Source: Asticcacaulis sp. SL142
GTDB lineage: Bacteria; Pseudomonadota; Alphaproteobacteria; Caulobacterales; Caulobacteraceae
Reading direction: 5' to 3'
Length of the DNA: 64,000 nucleotides
NCBI RefSeq assembly: GCF_026625745.1
Contig: NZ_CP113061.1
Span: 186,001 to 250,000, forward strand
Below the pieces are notes generated by a model, which ran no database searches, had not been told where the DNA came from, and was given only the letters and a program-made list of their open reading frames with translations. Every line of letters starts with the position of its first letter. The stretch's first letter is position 1. Both the position numbers and the translations under genes were made by a program. Positions 17,057 through 26,001 of the stretch are shown here, piece after piece.

Positions 17057-20000
17057 GTACTTTATCCCAATAGGCAACGGCGTCGGCATCACGGTGCGAC
17101 AGGTCGGGGTAGCGCGGATCGGTGCCGACTTCGGGCAGGATGCGCCATGAGCGCTGGCACTTTTGACCATGGGCCAGCAGTACCACCACGCTGACGTCTT
17201 TCACGTCCTCAAGGCGGAAGGCGTGTTCCGGCCCCATTGAGTTGGACAAAACCGCCTGAGAGGTGCGGAACACCTCAGATGCGTCAATGCCGTCAAAGGC
17301 CGCCATCAGCACGTCGTTATCTATATAGACATGGGGCGCGGCTTCTAACGCGGCCCCGATGACCTTTTCACGGCGTTTTTCCTCAAGCGCCCCGGTGACA
17401 ACATCCAACACATGTTCGATCTTTTCCCAGCGCGTAGCCTCGGCCTCATTGTGCCATTCGGCCGGGACGGGATTGAGCGTGCGGAAGACGTTTTCAGCGG
17501 CGTCAGGGTAGCGATAGCTCCACGCTTCTTCGGTGGTGAAGCTCATGATCGGCCCCAGCCACGCCGTCAGGCGCTCAAACAGGATATTGAGTACCGTGCG
17601 GGTGGCGCGGCGCTTCACGCTGTCGGGGCGGTCGCAATAGAGGCAATCCTTGCGGATATCGAAATAGAGCGCCGACAGGGTTTGGGAGGCGAAATCCGCG
17701 ACCGGACGGATGACACCGGCGAAATCATAGGCACCGTAAGCGTCACGCACCTGCGCATCCAGCGCGTGAACGCGGTGCAGGATATAGCGTTCCAGTGACG
17801 GCATGTCCTTATAGGCAACCTGTTCGGCCTCGCTGTAGCCGTTGAGCGCGCCCAGCAGATAGCGGATCGAATTGCGCAGCTTACGATAGGCATCTATCGT
17901 GGTTTGCAGGATCTGCTTACCGATGCGCAGGTCTTCAGAATAGTCGCTGAGGGCGACCCACAGTCGCAGGATTTCAACACCGGATTCCTTGGCCACGTCC
18001 TGGGGGCTGACGACATTGCCCTTGGACTTTGACATCTTCTCGCCCTGTTCATCGAGGACGAAACCGTGGGTCAGGACGCCTTTGAACGGCGCATGACCGC
18101 GCGTGCCGCAACTTTCCAAAAGCGACGATTGGAACCAGCCGCGGTGCTGATCCGAGCCTTCGAGATAGAGGTCAGCAGGGCTACGCGTGTTTTCGCGGCC
18201 CTCCAGCGTAAAGGCGTGGGTCGAGCCGGAATCGAACCAGACATCGAGGATATCCGTGATCTTTTCATAGTCGTCCGGATTATAGCCGTTACCCAAAAAC
18301 TCGGCGTCGGGCAGGGTAAACCAGGCATCGGCTCCGCCGTCGCGGATGCGGTCGATAATGCGTTTATTGACGGCTTCGTCGCGCAGCGGTTCGCCAGTCT
18401 TTTTGTCCACATACATGGCCAGCGGCGTGCCCCAGTTGCGCTGACGGCTAATCAACCAGTCAGGGCGGGTCTCGACCATCGAGCGGATACGGTTTTTGCC
18501 CTGTGCGGGGTAGAAGGCGATTTGGTCGATGGCGGTGAGGGCGGTCTGGCGGAGTGTTTGCCCTTTCACGTCTTGGTCATTAGGCAGCACATTTGGGTTG
18601 TAAGACCGGATTGAACCGGCTTCAAAATTTTTACTTCCAATAGACACATCACCACGTCGATCCATTTTTATGAACCACTGCGGCGTATTGCGGAAGATAA
18701 CCGGAGCCTTAGAGCGCCACGAATGGGGATAGGAATGCTCGACTCGCCCGCGCGCCAAAAGGTTGCCCGTTTCGATCAGTTTCTCCATGACGATCTTATT
18801 GGCGTCACCGAACTTACCGGCTTTCTTGCCTTCGGTTTCTAGAACTTTAAGGCCTGCAAACAGCGGTACGTGGGAGTAATAAGCACCGTCAGGGTCAACG
18901 GTATTAGGAATTGTGATGTCAATATTTTTGCTGGAAAGATTCTGAGTGTTTCCTAACCAAACTTGATAGTCATCCGCACCGTGCCCGGGGGCTGTATGCA
19001 CAAAGCCTGTACCGGCATCGTCGGTGACGTGATCGCCTGCCAGCATCGGCACATTGAAGCCATATCCATCATCAAGTTCAGCTAGCGGGTGGGAGAGGAT
19101 GATGCTGCTTATAAAGCTAGCATCAAGTGTTTCAAGTTTGATGAAGCTTGTAGCATTTGCAGCTTTCAGTACATCTTCTGCCAGCTTTTCCGCTAACACT
19201 AATTGATCGCCAGTGCTGACCCAAGGTTTGAAGCCGAGTGTTTCTTCGGAAGCCACTTCGGTGATTTTGTAAAGACCGTAGGCGACTTTCGGGTTGAAGC
19301 TGACAGCGCGGTTGGCTGGAATTGTCCAAGGGGTAGTCGTCCAGATCACCACAGATGCATCTTTTATGCTGTCATGAAATTCCGTGAAGTTGCGGTTCTT
19401 ATTCCGAGATGCCTCAACGGTAGATTCCCAAAAAATTCCATCACTGAATATAGCCCCACGTACCGGGAATTTCACCCATACGGTCGGGCTGACATGGTCG
19501 GCATATTCGACCTCGGCATCGGCCAGGGCGGTGCGCTCGACCGGCGACCACATGACGGGTTTTGAGCCGCGATAAAGCTGCCCCGACATCATAAATTTGT
19601 GGAATTCTTCGGTCACCTTAGCTTCGGTATCGAAGTCCATGGTCGCATAGCGGTTGTCCCAGTCGCCTAAGCCGCCCAGACGCTTGAACTCTTCGCGCTG
19701 AATGTCGATCCATTTGGCGGCATATTCGCGGCAGGCCTTACGGAACTCAGCCGCCGGCACATCGCCTTTCTTGCGGCCCTTGGCGCGGAATTCCTCTTCG
19801 ATCTTCCATTCGATCGGCAGGCCATGACAGTCCCAGCCTGGAACGTAATCAACGTCATAGCCCATCAGGAACTTTGAGCGAACCACGAAATCCTTCAGCA
19901 GTTTATTGAGCGCATGACCGATATGGATATTGCCGTTGGCATAGGGCGGACCGTCGTGCATGACAAACAAAGGCGCGTTCTTGGCCTGACGGGCCTTGCG

Positions 20001-20159
20001 CACTTCGTTATAGAGGTCGGCCTCAGCCCATTTTTTGAGCATCTCCGGCTCGGCCTTGGGCAGGCCGCCACGCATCGGAAAGTCGGTTTCGGGCAGGAAC
20101 ACCGTTTCGCGATAATCGCGTGCGGTAGTTTCAGTCGTCGTGTCAGTTTCGGAAGCCAT
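17049..20159 (-). CDS. ileS: Isoleucyl-tRNA synthetase
   Basis: Class I aminoacyl-tRNA synthetase charging tRNA-Ile, with an editing domain. 1036 residues. Seen: HIGH motif at 79-82 (GNIHIGHALNK), editing-domain TTTPWTIPAN and the downstream HTAPGHGADDY, the WFDSGSTHAF catalytic-core motif, KMSKS at about 708-712 (GEKMSKSKGNVVSP), and an anticodon-binding C-terminus. Only one CxxC pair (DCLYC) is obvious, so a full C-terminal zinc knuckle is not evident. Parts of the editing domain and the segment before WFDSG use noticeably more AT-rich codons than the rest. First gene of ileS-lspA-DUF3035. Confidence 0.97.
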   Translation of the reverse strand: MASETDTTTETTARDYRETVFLPETDFPMRGGLPKAEPEMLKKWAEADLYNEVRKARQAKNAPLFVMHDGPPYANGNIHIGHALNKLLKDFVVRSKFLMGYDVDYVPGWDCHGLPIEWKIEEEFRAKGRKKGDVPAAEFRKACREYAAKWIDIQREEFKRLGGLGDWDNRYATMDFDTEAKVTEEFHKFMMSGQLYRGSKPVMWSPVERTALADAEVEYADHVSPTVWVKFPVRGAIFSDGIFWESTVEASRNKNRNFTEFHDSIKDASVVIWTTTPWTIPANRAVSFNPKVAYGLYKITEVASEETLGFKPWVSTGDQLVLAEKLAEDVLKAANATSFIKLETLDASFISSIILSHPLAELDDGYGFNVPMLAGDHVTDDAGTGFVHTAPGHGADDYQVWLGNTQNLSSKNIDITIPNTVDPDGAYYSHVPLFAGLKVLETEGKKAGKFGDANKIVMEKLIETGNLLARGRVEHSYPHSWRSKAPVIFRNTPQWFIKMDRRGDVSIGSKNFEAGSIRSYNPNVLPNDQDVKGQTLRQTALTAIDQIAFYPAQGKNRIRSMVETRPDWLISRQRNWGTPLAMYVDKKTGEPLRDEAVNKRIIDRIRDGGADAWFTLPDAEFLGNGYNPDDYEKITDILDVWFDSGSTHAFTLEGRENTRSPADLYLEGSDQHRGWFQSSLLESCGTRGHAPFKGVLTHGFVLDEQGEKMSKSKGNVVSPQDVAKESGVEILRLWVALSDYSEDLRIGKQILQTTIDAYRKLRNSIRYLLGALNGYSEAEQVAYKDMPSLERYILHRVHALDAQVRDAYGAYDFAGVIRPVADFASQTLSALYFDIRKDCLYCDRPDSVKRRATRTVLNILFERLTAWLGPIMSFTTEEAWSYRYPDAAENVFRTLNPVPAEWHNEAEATRWEKIEHVLDVVTGALEEKRREKVIGAALEAAPHVYIDNDVLMAAFDGIDASEVFRTSQAVLSNSMGPEHAFRLEDVKDVSVVVLLAHGQKCQRSWRILPEVGTDPRYPDLSHRDADAVAYWDKVHG

Positions 20160-20272
20160 TGGGGTAATCTCATCAGGCCGGGTTACGCGGGCGCACAGGG
20201 CATCGCACCGGCAAAAAACATGGCCTCAGCGTTTATCAGAGCGAACTTTGATTGCCTAGCGCTTTCGGGGAG

Positions 20273-20449
20273 TTATCTGACGCTCATGGCGTTATATTCG
20301 CACTCATATCCGGCCAAAGATGGAGACGCAGCTGGCGTGCCAAATGACGCGCAGTCTTGTCGCGGTGCAAAAATCGCACTGAACAAAAGCCACCACATAG
20401 CGGCACAAAACGCGATGATGCTCAAAAACCCATAGCCTCTGATCGACAT
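20273..20449 (-). CDS. Putative small membrane protein, 58 residues
   Basis: An ATG at 20449 preceded on the minus strand by AAAAAGGC (8-base spacing) opens a 58-codon frame ending in TAA at 20273-20275. The product has one hydrophobic segment (GFLSIIAFCAAMWWLLFSAI) followed by a short extracytoplasmic tail with two cysteines (CASFG and YECEY), which could form a disulfide. No family recognised. It occupies the otherwise empty space between ribF and ileS in the same orientation. Support is ribosome site plus a coherent membrane segment only. Confidence 0.45.
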   Translation of the reverse strand: MSIRGYGFLSIIAFCAAMWWLLFSAIFAPRQDCASFGTPAASPSLAGYECEYNAMSVR

Positions 20450-20713
20450 GGCTTTTGCCTTTTTATGTTCCGAACCCTGTACTTTATTGACCTACTCTCT
20501 CATGAGGCGACTAAACCGTCTATCGGGCATCGGCATATTCCTCTCATGTGAGGTACTTATTTAGGTACAAGGATGTGGATAAATAAGGGCGAAACCGTGT
20601 ACGTCTAACGAATGTGATAGCTAATCACCGCTATGTTATTAGGTCGTGTGTCTCGTGTCGACAATGCAACTCAAAATGAGTCTGCTAAGGCTGTGTTCGC
20701 AGTTGCGGTAGTG

Positions 20714-21766
20714 TTACTTAGACGGGGGCGCACTTAACCACGTCTTTGCCTGATCTGTGTCGGTCGCGATTTGCGCCTTAAGCTCATCCAGCGATGAGAA
20801 CTTCATGTCGGAACGCAGATAGTGCAGCAGTTCGACCTCGATCGTCTGGCCGTAAACCTCATGGTGCAGGTCAAATACATAGGTCTCAAACCGCTCGCTT
20901 AAACCCTCAGCGATCGTCGGACGGCGCCCCAGATTGGTGACCGAGCCCAACACCTGCCCATCCTCAAAACGGGTGCGGGTGACATAGACCCCGTATTTCG
21001 GTCGGACATAATCGCCTAAATCAACATTCAGGGTTGGAAAGCCAAGCGTCCGGCCGATCTGATCGCCCTTGATGACCGTGCCCATATAGGCCTGCGGGTG
21101 GCCCAATATGGTGGTGGCGCGCGCAAAATCCCCCGCCTGCAAAGCCTCACGCACGGCAGACGACGACAACTTATTACCGTCGGCGTCGTCCTGGCGATCC
21201 AGAATGGTGGTCGTAAAACCGAACTGCGTTCCAAACGCGACCAGATCATCGGCTTTACCTGCCGGCTGATTCGGGCCGCGCTTGCCGAAGCTGAAATCAA
21301 ACCCGGCACTGACGTGTGAGGCCCGGAGTTGCTCATGTAGGATAATGCGCGCAAAGTCCTCAGCGCTCAAAGCCTGCAGGTTCGTATCGAAGTCGCAGAT
21401 CAGCGCATAGTCCGCCCCCAAAGCCTCATAGGCGCGTAACTGCTGCGGGACATGCATCAGGCGAAACGGTTCGGCCTCAATGCCTCTGAGGTTTTGGAAA
21501 TACTGCTGCGGGTGGGGATCGAAGCTGATGACCGCACTTTTGTGGCCGCGGATATGGGCGGTGTCGGTGGCCGCGGCAATCACGCTGTGGTGGCCTTCGT
21601 GCACGCCGTCAAAGCTGCCGATCGCCACACACAGGTGCGGCGGAATGCCTTCGCCCAAGAAACCTATACCTCGTGCCGGTTCATTGATGGCATAGGCCTC
21701 AAGCTGGCCCTGCGCATTGAGCCGCAGATGAAAGGCTTTGATATGATGGGCGGTGAACGGGGACAC
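20714..21766 (-). CDS. ribF: Bifunctional riboflavin kinase / FAD synthetase
   Basis: Makes FMN and then FAD. N-terminal FMN adenylyltransferase domain with the nucleotide-binding motif IGSFDGVHEGHHSV and GFDFSFGKRG; C-terminal riboflavin kinase domain with GTVIKGDQIGRTLGFPTLNV, GVYVTRTRF and SVTNLGRRPTI. It uses a GTG start three bases after the stop of the upstream MaoC gene; no stronger start is visible. 350 residues, slightly longer than usual because of an N-terminal extension of about 40 residues. Confidence 0.95.
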   Translation of the reverse strand: MSPFTAHHIKAFHLRLNAQGQLEAYAINEPARGIGFLGEGIPPHLCVAIGSFDGVHEGHHSVIAAATDTAHIRGHKSAVISFDPHPQQYFQNLRGIEAEPFRLMHVPQQLRAYEALGADYALICDFDTNLQALSAEDFARIILHEQLRASHVSAGFDFSFGKRGPNQPAGKADDLVAFGTQFGFTTTILDRQDDADGNKLSSSAVREALQAGDFARATTILGHPQAYMGTVIKGDQIGRTLGFPTLNVDLGDYVRPKYGVYVTRTRFEDGQVLGSVTNLGRRPTIAEGLSERFETYVFDLHHEVYGQTIEVELLHYLRSDMKFSSLDELKAQIATDTDQAKTWLSAPPSK

Positions 21767-21769
21767 GTT

Positions 21770-22207
21770 TTACTGCGCTGGTTTCTTGGGGGCGATGACT
21801 TCGGCCACACCGTCGACAAAGACTTTACCGCGCACCCTGACCGTGGTCTGAAGCTGGACGTGGGCGGTTTTCAGGTTGATGTCCTTGACGCGGATATGGA
21901 CGGTGGCCTCATCACCCGGACGGATGGCGCGCTTAAAACTCAGGGTCTGGCCGACATATATAGTACCCCAGCCCGGCAAGCCGCCCGCAACCGTCGCGGA
22001 AATATAGGCCCCGGCCAGCATACCGTGGGCGACCTTACCCTTGAAAGGTGAGGCCGCCGCATAGGCTTCATCGACATGGATCGGGTTATGATCGTTTGAT
22101 ACCTCGGCAAACGCGGCGATCACCGCGTCGGTGACGTGAAAGACACGGCTGACTTCCTGATCGATCATCAGGTCTTCGAGGTACACAGTGTGGGCGGAAT
22201 CGGACAT
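21770..22207 (-). CDS. MaoC-family (R)-specific enoyl-CoA hydratase-like protein
   Basis: Hot-dog fold hydratase or dehydratase. The catalytic motif AEVSNDHNPIHVDEAYA (Asp and His) and the substrate-pocket segment GKVAHGMLAGAYISA are present. Similar to PhaJ/MaoC enzymes that hydrate trans-enoyl-CoA for fatty-acid oxidation or polyhydroxyalkanoate supply. I start at the ATG at 22207 (MSDSAHTVYLEDL), giving 145 residues; an upstream in-frame start is less likely. Cotranscribed with ribF, 3 bases apart. Confidence 0.88.
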   Translation of the reverse strand: MSDSAHTVYLEDLMIDQEVSRVFHVTDAVIAAFAEVSNDHNPIHVDEAYAAASPFKGKVAHGMLAGAYISATVAGGLPGWGTIYVGQTLSFKRAIRPGDEATVHIRVKDINLKTAHVQLQTTVRVRGKVFVDGVAEVIAPKKPAQ

Positions 22208-22499
22208 ATGGGCTACAGGCTTAAGAGAATGAGCGTCACCGTTATTATGTGACGGGGCCAAATGCCAAATCTTTTTGCGATTTCATCCTTGAAATTATGT
22301 CCCAAACTGACAAAAAAATTTTGCATCTGTCCCAAAATTTCACCATAATCGTGGTTAATTTAAGGTATATCATTGTTTTTAAACGATAAAATTAAAATTG
22401 GTTCTTAACTGAATTTTTGTCTGTCTTTGTCATGATGGCCCTGTCTTCAAATGAAGGGCGTCGCGTGTTGCGGGCCCAAATAATAGGTGGGGCGTTTAC

Positions 22500-22886
22500 A
22501 TGGCCATCGATATGTCCATGCCGGTTCTGGTCGTAGATGATTACAAAACCATGCTACGGATCATTTCCAACCTGCTCAAGCAATTGGGCTTTGAAAATGT
22601 CGAAGAAGCTTCGGACGGCACCGAAGCCCTCGATAAAATGAAAAAAGGCTCCTATGGTTTGGTCATTTCCGACTGGAACATGGAACCGATGACCGGCTAC
22701 GAACTGTTGCTGAAGGTCCGCGCGGACGATTCGCTTAAGCGCACGCCCTTCATCATGGTTACGGCTGAGTCCAAGACGGAAAACGTGATTGCGGCGAAAA
22801 AAGCTGGTGTGAACAACTATATTGTTAAGCCGTTTAACGCTGCCACTCTGAAGCAAAAGATAACCGCCGTTCTCGGTGATTTTTGA
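22500..22886 (+). CDS. CheY-family single-domain response regulator
   Basis: 128 residues, a receiver domain only. Acidic pocket Asp13/Asp14, phosphorylation site Asp58 (VISDWNMEPMTGYELL), Thr88 (FIMVTAES), Tyr107 and Lys110 (NNYIVKPFNAATLKQK) are all present, so it should be phosphorylatable and switch by the Tyr/Thr coupling of CheY. It is followed 62 bp later by a CheZ-type phosphatase gene, which suggests that this is the phosphatase's substrate. No kinase or receptor genes are adjacent. The ATG follows AGGTGGGG. Confidence 0.95.
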   Translation: MAIDMSMPVLVVDDYKTMLRIISNLLKQLGFENVEEASDGTEALDKMKKGSYGLVISDWNMEPMTGYELLLKVRADDSLKRTPFIMVTAESKTENVIAAKKAGVNNYIVKPFNAATLKQKITAVLGDF

Positions 22887-22948
22887 TTGGGCGATAATGC
22901 CTTAGATTTCTTCAGTAGCCTTAAACTATTAAAATAACAGGTTTACAA

Positions 22949-23962
22949 ATGGCCCAGGCATCACAAAAGGCAGAGACTGACATGGACGGGTTCGATCCCG
23001 CTCTGGTTCAGGAACTTGAGCCTAAGCTTATCAATCTGATGCAGCAATCCGAAGCGCTGGTCGCTTTGATGCGCGGCTTTTTCCAAAAGCTTGATAAACG
23101 TCGCTCTGATGAATTCAAAATCATCGCCGGCTATATCGGCAAGGCTAAGGAAGAGATTCGTGAGCTGCGGCCTTACGACCTGTCGCAGGAACGTATCCCC
23201 ACCGCCGGGGCCGAGCTTGAGGCTATCACCCGAGATACAGAAAACGCTACCCACACGATCATGAACTGCGCCGAAGCCATGATGGGCTATTCGATCAAGG
23301 ACTTTGATGGTGATGCCGCGGCCTATAAGGCGGCGGTCGATGATCAGGTCATGATGATTTTTGAGGCCTGCAGCTTTCAGGATATCACCGGTCAGCGCGT
23401 CTCTAAGGTCGTCAATGTCTTAAAGCAAATCGAAGACCGCGTCACGCGTCTGGCCGATAAGCTGGGCATTGAAGACAAGAGCGTTGAACTGACTGAGCGT
23501 GAAAAGCGCGACCGTGATCTTCTGCTCAATGGTCCGGCGATTGGCGGCCCCGAAACCGGACAGGACTCAATCGATGCCCTGTTTGACGGTGGTTTTGACA
23601 GCTTTGATCAGGTTGAGGCGGCCCCTGCACCTGTGGTCGAGGCGCCAACTCCAGCACCCGTCGAGGTGCCTGTGCCTGAAGTTAAGGCCCCTGAAATTAA
23701 AGCGCCAGAGCCAACACCGGCACCTCAGCCCGCACCCAAACCTGCGCCAGTAACGCCTCAACCCGCTCCGGCTCCGGTGGCCAAAGCGCCAGAGCCTAAG
23801 CCCGCGCCCCAACCGGCTCCGAAGCCTGCACCGCCTGCACCAGCCCCCGCGGCGGCCGCGGAAACCAATTCTCAGGACGATATCGACTCATTGTTCGACA
23901 TGAGCCCCGAAGACCTGAATAAGACCAACTCACAGGACGATATCGACGCCCTGTTTGACTAA
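22949..23962 (+). CDS. cheZ: CheZ-family CheY-P phosphatase with three C-terminal CheY-docking peptides
   Basis: Long helical core (about residues 15-190) with the active-site motif EACSFQDITGQRVSKVV; Asp145 and Gln149 align with the E. coli CheZ catalytic Asp143 and Gln147. After the core comes GQDSIDALFD (204-213), an 80-residue Pro/Ala/Lys linker (222-303), then NSQDDIDSLFD (307-317) and NSQDDIDALFD (327-337, the extreme C-terminus). E. coli CheZ ends in a single CheY-binding helix of this kind, and the motif also resembles the FliM N-terminal CheY-P-binding peptide (SQxEIDALL). Core family assignment is strong. The adjacent CheY-like protein is the likely substrate. Confidence 0.92.
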   Translation: MAQASQKAETDMDGFDPALVQELEPKLINLMQQSEALVALMRGFFQKLDKRRSDEFKIIAGYIGKAKEEIRELRPYDLSQERIPTAGAELEAITRDTENATHTIMNCAEAMMGYSIKDFDGDAAAYKAAVDDQVMMIFEACSFQDITGQRVSKVVNVLKQIEDRVTRLADKLGIEDKSVELTEREKRDRDLLLNGPAIGGPETGQDSIDALFDGGFDSFDQVEAAPAPVVEAPTPAPVEVPVPEVKAPEIKAPEPTPAPQPAPKPAPVTPQPAPAPVAKAPEPKPAPQPAPKPAPPAPAPAAAAETNSQDDIDSLFDMSPEDLNKTNSQDDIDALFD

Positions 23963-23975
23963 AGACAAGCGCATT

Positions 23976-24034
23976 GGCTTCGCCGAACTTCGTTTCCAAA
24001 AAGTGTAACGCGGTTTTTGGACTCAGATGCGCGT
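23976..24034 (+). repeat. Dispersed 3'-flanking repeat, copy 1
   Basis: A 20-bp module at 23976-23995 is followed by a 39-base block (23996-24034, starting CCAAAAAGTGT and ending CAGATGCGCGT). The block matches 62300-62338 at 33 of 39 positions, but the 20-bp module is there in reverse complement. Both copies begin about 10 bases after a stop codon and precede a rho-independent terminator by about 40 bases. Confidence 0.75.
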
Positions 24035-24076
24035 AAAAAATAAGCAGAATAATCAGACGAAGATCTGGTGATGGTG

Positions 24077-24113
24077 AAAAACCGGCCGCGAAATCCCCTC
24101 GCGGCCGGTTTTT
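24077..24113. terminator. Bidirectional terminator between cheZ and the HAD hydrolase
   Basis: Perfect stem AAAAACCGGCCGCG (24077-24090) against CGCGGCCGGTTTTT (24100-24113) with a 9-base loop; A-run on one side and T-run on the other. It serves the convergent cheZ (plus) and HAD (minus) transcripts. Confidence 0.92.
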
Positions 24114-24119
24114 ATTGAT

Positions 24120-24989
24120 TTAGGCCAGTTCTGCCGCCACATACTTCGCCTGGGCGTTCTGCGATTGCAGCACGGCGGTCAGAAGATGCGGATCAAGCTT
24201 ACCGTCAGCGCCGGTGGCCTCAACCGCGTGGATACCGGCGGCGATAAACAGCAGATCAAGCCCTTGCGCATTGGCCCCCAGCACATCGGTCGGAAGACCG
24301 TCGCCAATGGCCAGAATGCGTGATTTATCAATCGCTTTGCCGGTCAGGTTTTCGAGCGCGGCATAACACAGGTCATAGATCGGCGGGTAGGGCTTACCGG
24401 CCATGATGACCTCACCGCCCAGTGCCGTATAAAGATCGGCCAGCGATCCGGCGCACAGGATGATCTTATCGCCGCGCTGAACGATGCGGTCAGGATTGGC
24501 GCAGATCAGCGGAATACCGCGTTTGGCGGCGATCTCGAAATCGGGGCGGTACTGCTCCAGAGTGTCGTTTTCATCGTCATAAAGGCCGGTGCAACTGATA
24601 AAGGCTGCGGTTTGCGGTGTGCCTCTGTCATCAAGGTCAAGGCCGTCATAGAGGTTGGCGTCACGGGCGGGGCCTACGATCCAGGCTGAACCGAGCGGCG
24701 CATATTGGCTTAGGAAAGCGCGGGTGGCATCGCCGGAGGAGACGATGGCGCTGTAGGCATCCTCAAACACGCCGAGTTCAGCCAGTTGTGCGGCCAGCCC
24801 GTCATTAGGACGCGGCGAATTGGAAATCAGCACCACCGGCCCGACCGTGGCCTTGAAGGTTTTTAGTGCCGCATAGGCTGCCGGGAAATGCCACTTGCCG
24901 TTATGGATCACCCCCCAGATATCGCAAAATAAAGCGTCATAACGACCGGAGATCGAGGCAAGGGATGTCATCAATTCAGGGGAGGGCAT
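24120..24989 (-). CDS. HAD superfamily class IIA phosphatase (NagD-like)
   Basis: 289 residues. HAD motif I is FCDIWGVIHNG, in which the usual second Asp of DxD is Trp as in several NagD-like subfamilies; motif II VVLISNSPRPND; motif III Lys in MAGKPYPPIYDL; motif IV ILAIGDGLPTDVLGAN. The class IIA cap lies between II and III. It fits the HAD-IIA group often labelled TIGR01459, whose substrate is unknown (sugar-phosphate or nucleotide phosphatase is inference). It starts at ATG 24989; Met7 is an alternative. Confidence 0.88.
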   Translation of the reverse strand: MPSPELMTSLASISGRYDALFCDIWGVIHNGKWHFPAAYAALKTFKATVGPVVLISNSPRPNDGLAAQLAELGVFEDAYSAIVSSGDATRAFLSQYAPLGSAWIVGPARDANLYDGLDLDDRGTPQTAAFISCTGLYDDENDTLEQYRPDFEIAAKRGIPLICANPDRIVQRGDKIILCAGSLADLYTALGGEVIMAGKPYPPIYDLCYAALENLTGKAIDKSRILAIGDGLPTDVLGANAQGLDLLFIAAGIHAVEATGADGKLDPHLLTAVLQSQNAQAKYVAAELA

Positions 24990-25140
24990 TTATCGGTACC
25001 TTTTTACACATGTGGCTGTATTGCGCGTGTTCGAGAGCGCAATGGTCGGTTTGAAAAATGATCCTAAGATCGTGAATGATCCTATCAAATACAGGGAGAA
25101 TATGAAAAATGTAACCGGTAAAGAGCGGTGGAGGGGGGCT

Positions 25141-25995
25141 ATGCGCAGCTATAAAATACGAGCAAATAATCTGGACTTTACCGTTGATGAAACCGGTGAA
25201 GGGGAAGATGTCATGTTGTTGTTACATGGGTTTCCACAAAGCCGTTTGGCGTGGACGCCCCTTATGTCGTCATTAGCTACGACTGGCTGGAGAATCGTCG
25301 CGCCGGATATGCGAGGTTATGGAGATACAGAACGCCCATCACGTCTTAAGGATTATCGCATTGAGGCCTTGACCAGGGATGTTGTAGGGCTATTTGATGC
25401 CCTGAAGGCAAGGCGCCGTATTGTGATTGGCCATGACTGGGGCGGTGTTATTGCATGGCGTACAGCCATAGATCATGCAGATAAAATTAACGGTCTGGTG
25501 GTCATTAATGCGCCGCATCCCATTGTGTTTGATACCTTGCTAAAATCGGGCCTGAAACAGAGGTTGAGATCACTCTACGTTTTGTTCTTCCTTTTACCTT
25601 TGCTGCCGGAATGGCATGTGACGCGCCGGAAAGGAAAGGGGTTGATGGAAACCTTGGGGCGTCAGTCATCTGCATTTAGTGGTGAGGCTCTGGCGGTATA
25701 TGCGCGTAATATATGCCAGCCCGGTGCCGCGACGGCGATGATCAACTATTACCGGGCGAATATGACGCGATTGGTAGCGCCTTATATGCATAAACCTTTA
25801 CAGGTGCCGGTACAGATGGTTTGGGGGATGAATGATCCATTCCTTGACCGCGCCCTAACGGATGGGAATGAAGCCTTGGTGGCGGACTTCACTTTGGCAT
25901 CGTTGGAGGGCATTTCCCATTGGGTGCTGGAAGAAGCGCCCGACAGAGTTGTGGATGCTATTCACCAGTGGGCGCGCGAAAAGGGTCTGCTGTGA
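25141..25995 (+). CDS. Alpha/beta hydrolase, epoxide hydrolase/haloalkane dehalogenase-like
   Basis: Seen: HGFPQSRLAW (oxyanion region), APDMRGYGDTERP, nucleophile Asp99 in VIGHDWGGVIAW, MVWGMNDPFLD for the acid side, and the catalytic His in EGISHWVLEEAP. An Asp nucleophile in GHDWGG points to the epoxide-hydrolase or dehalogenase branch rather than Ser esterases; the substrate is unknown. I start at the ATG at 25141 because GGAGG lies 6 bases upstream; in-frame starts at 25102 (AGGGAGA upstream) and 25012 are alternatives. Codon use is more AT-rich than the flanking genes, hinting at later acquisition. Convergent with tipF, 6 bases apart. Confidence 0.85.
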   Translation: MRSYKIRANNLDFTVDETGEGEDVMLLLHGFPQSRLAWTPLMSSLATTGWRIVAPDMRGYGDTERPSRLKDYRIEALTRDVVGLFDALKARRRIVIGHDWGGVIAWRTAIDHADKINGLVVINAPHPIVFDTLLKSGLKQRLRSLYVLFFLLPLLPEWHVTRRKGKGLMETLGRQSSAFSGEALAVYARNICQPGAATAMINYYRANMTRLVAPYMHKPLQVPVQMVWGMNDPFLDRALTDGNEALVADFTLASLEGISHWVLEEAPDRVVDAIHQWAREKGLL

Positions 25996-26001
25996 ACGGC
26001 T

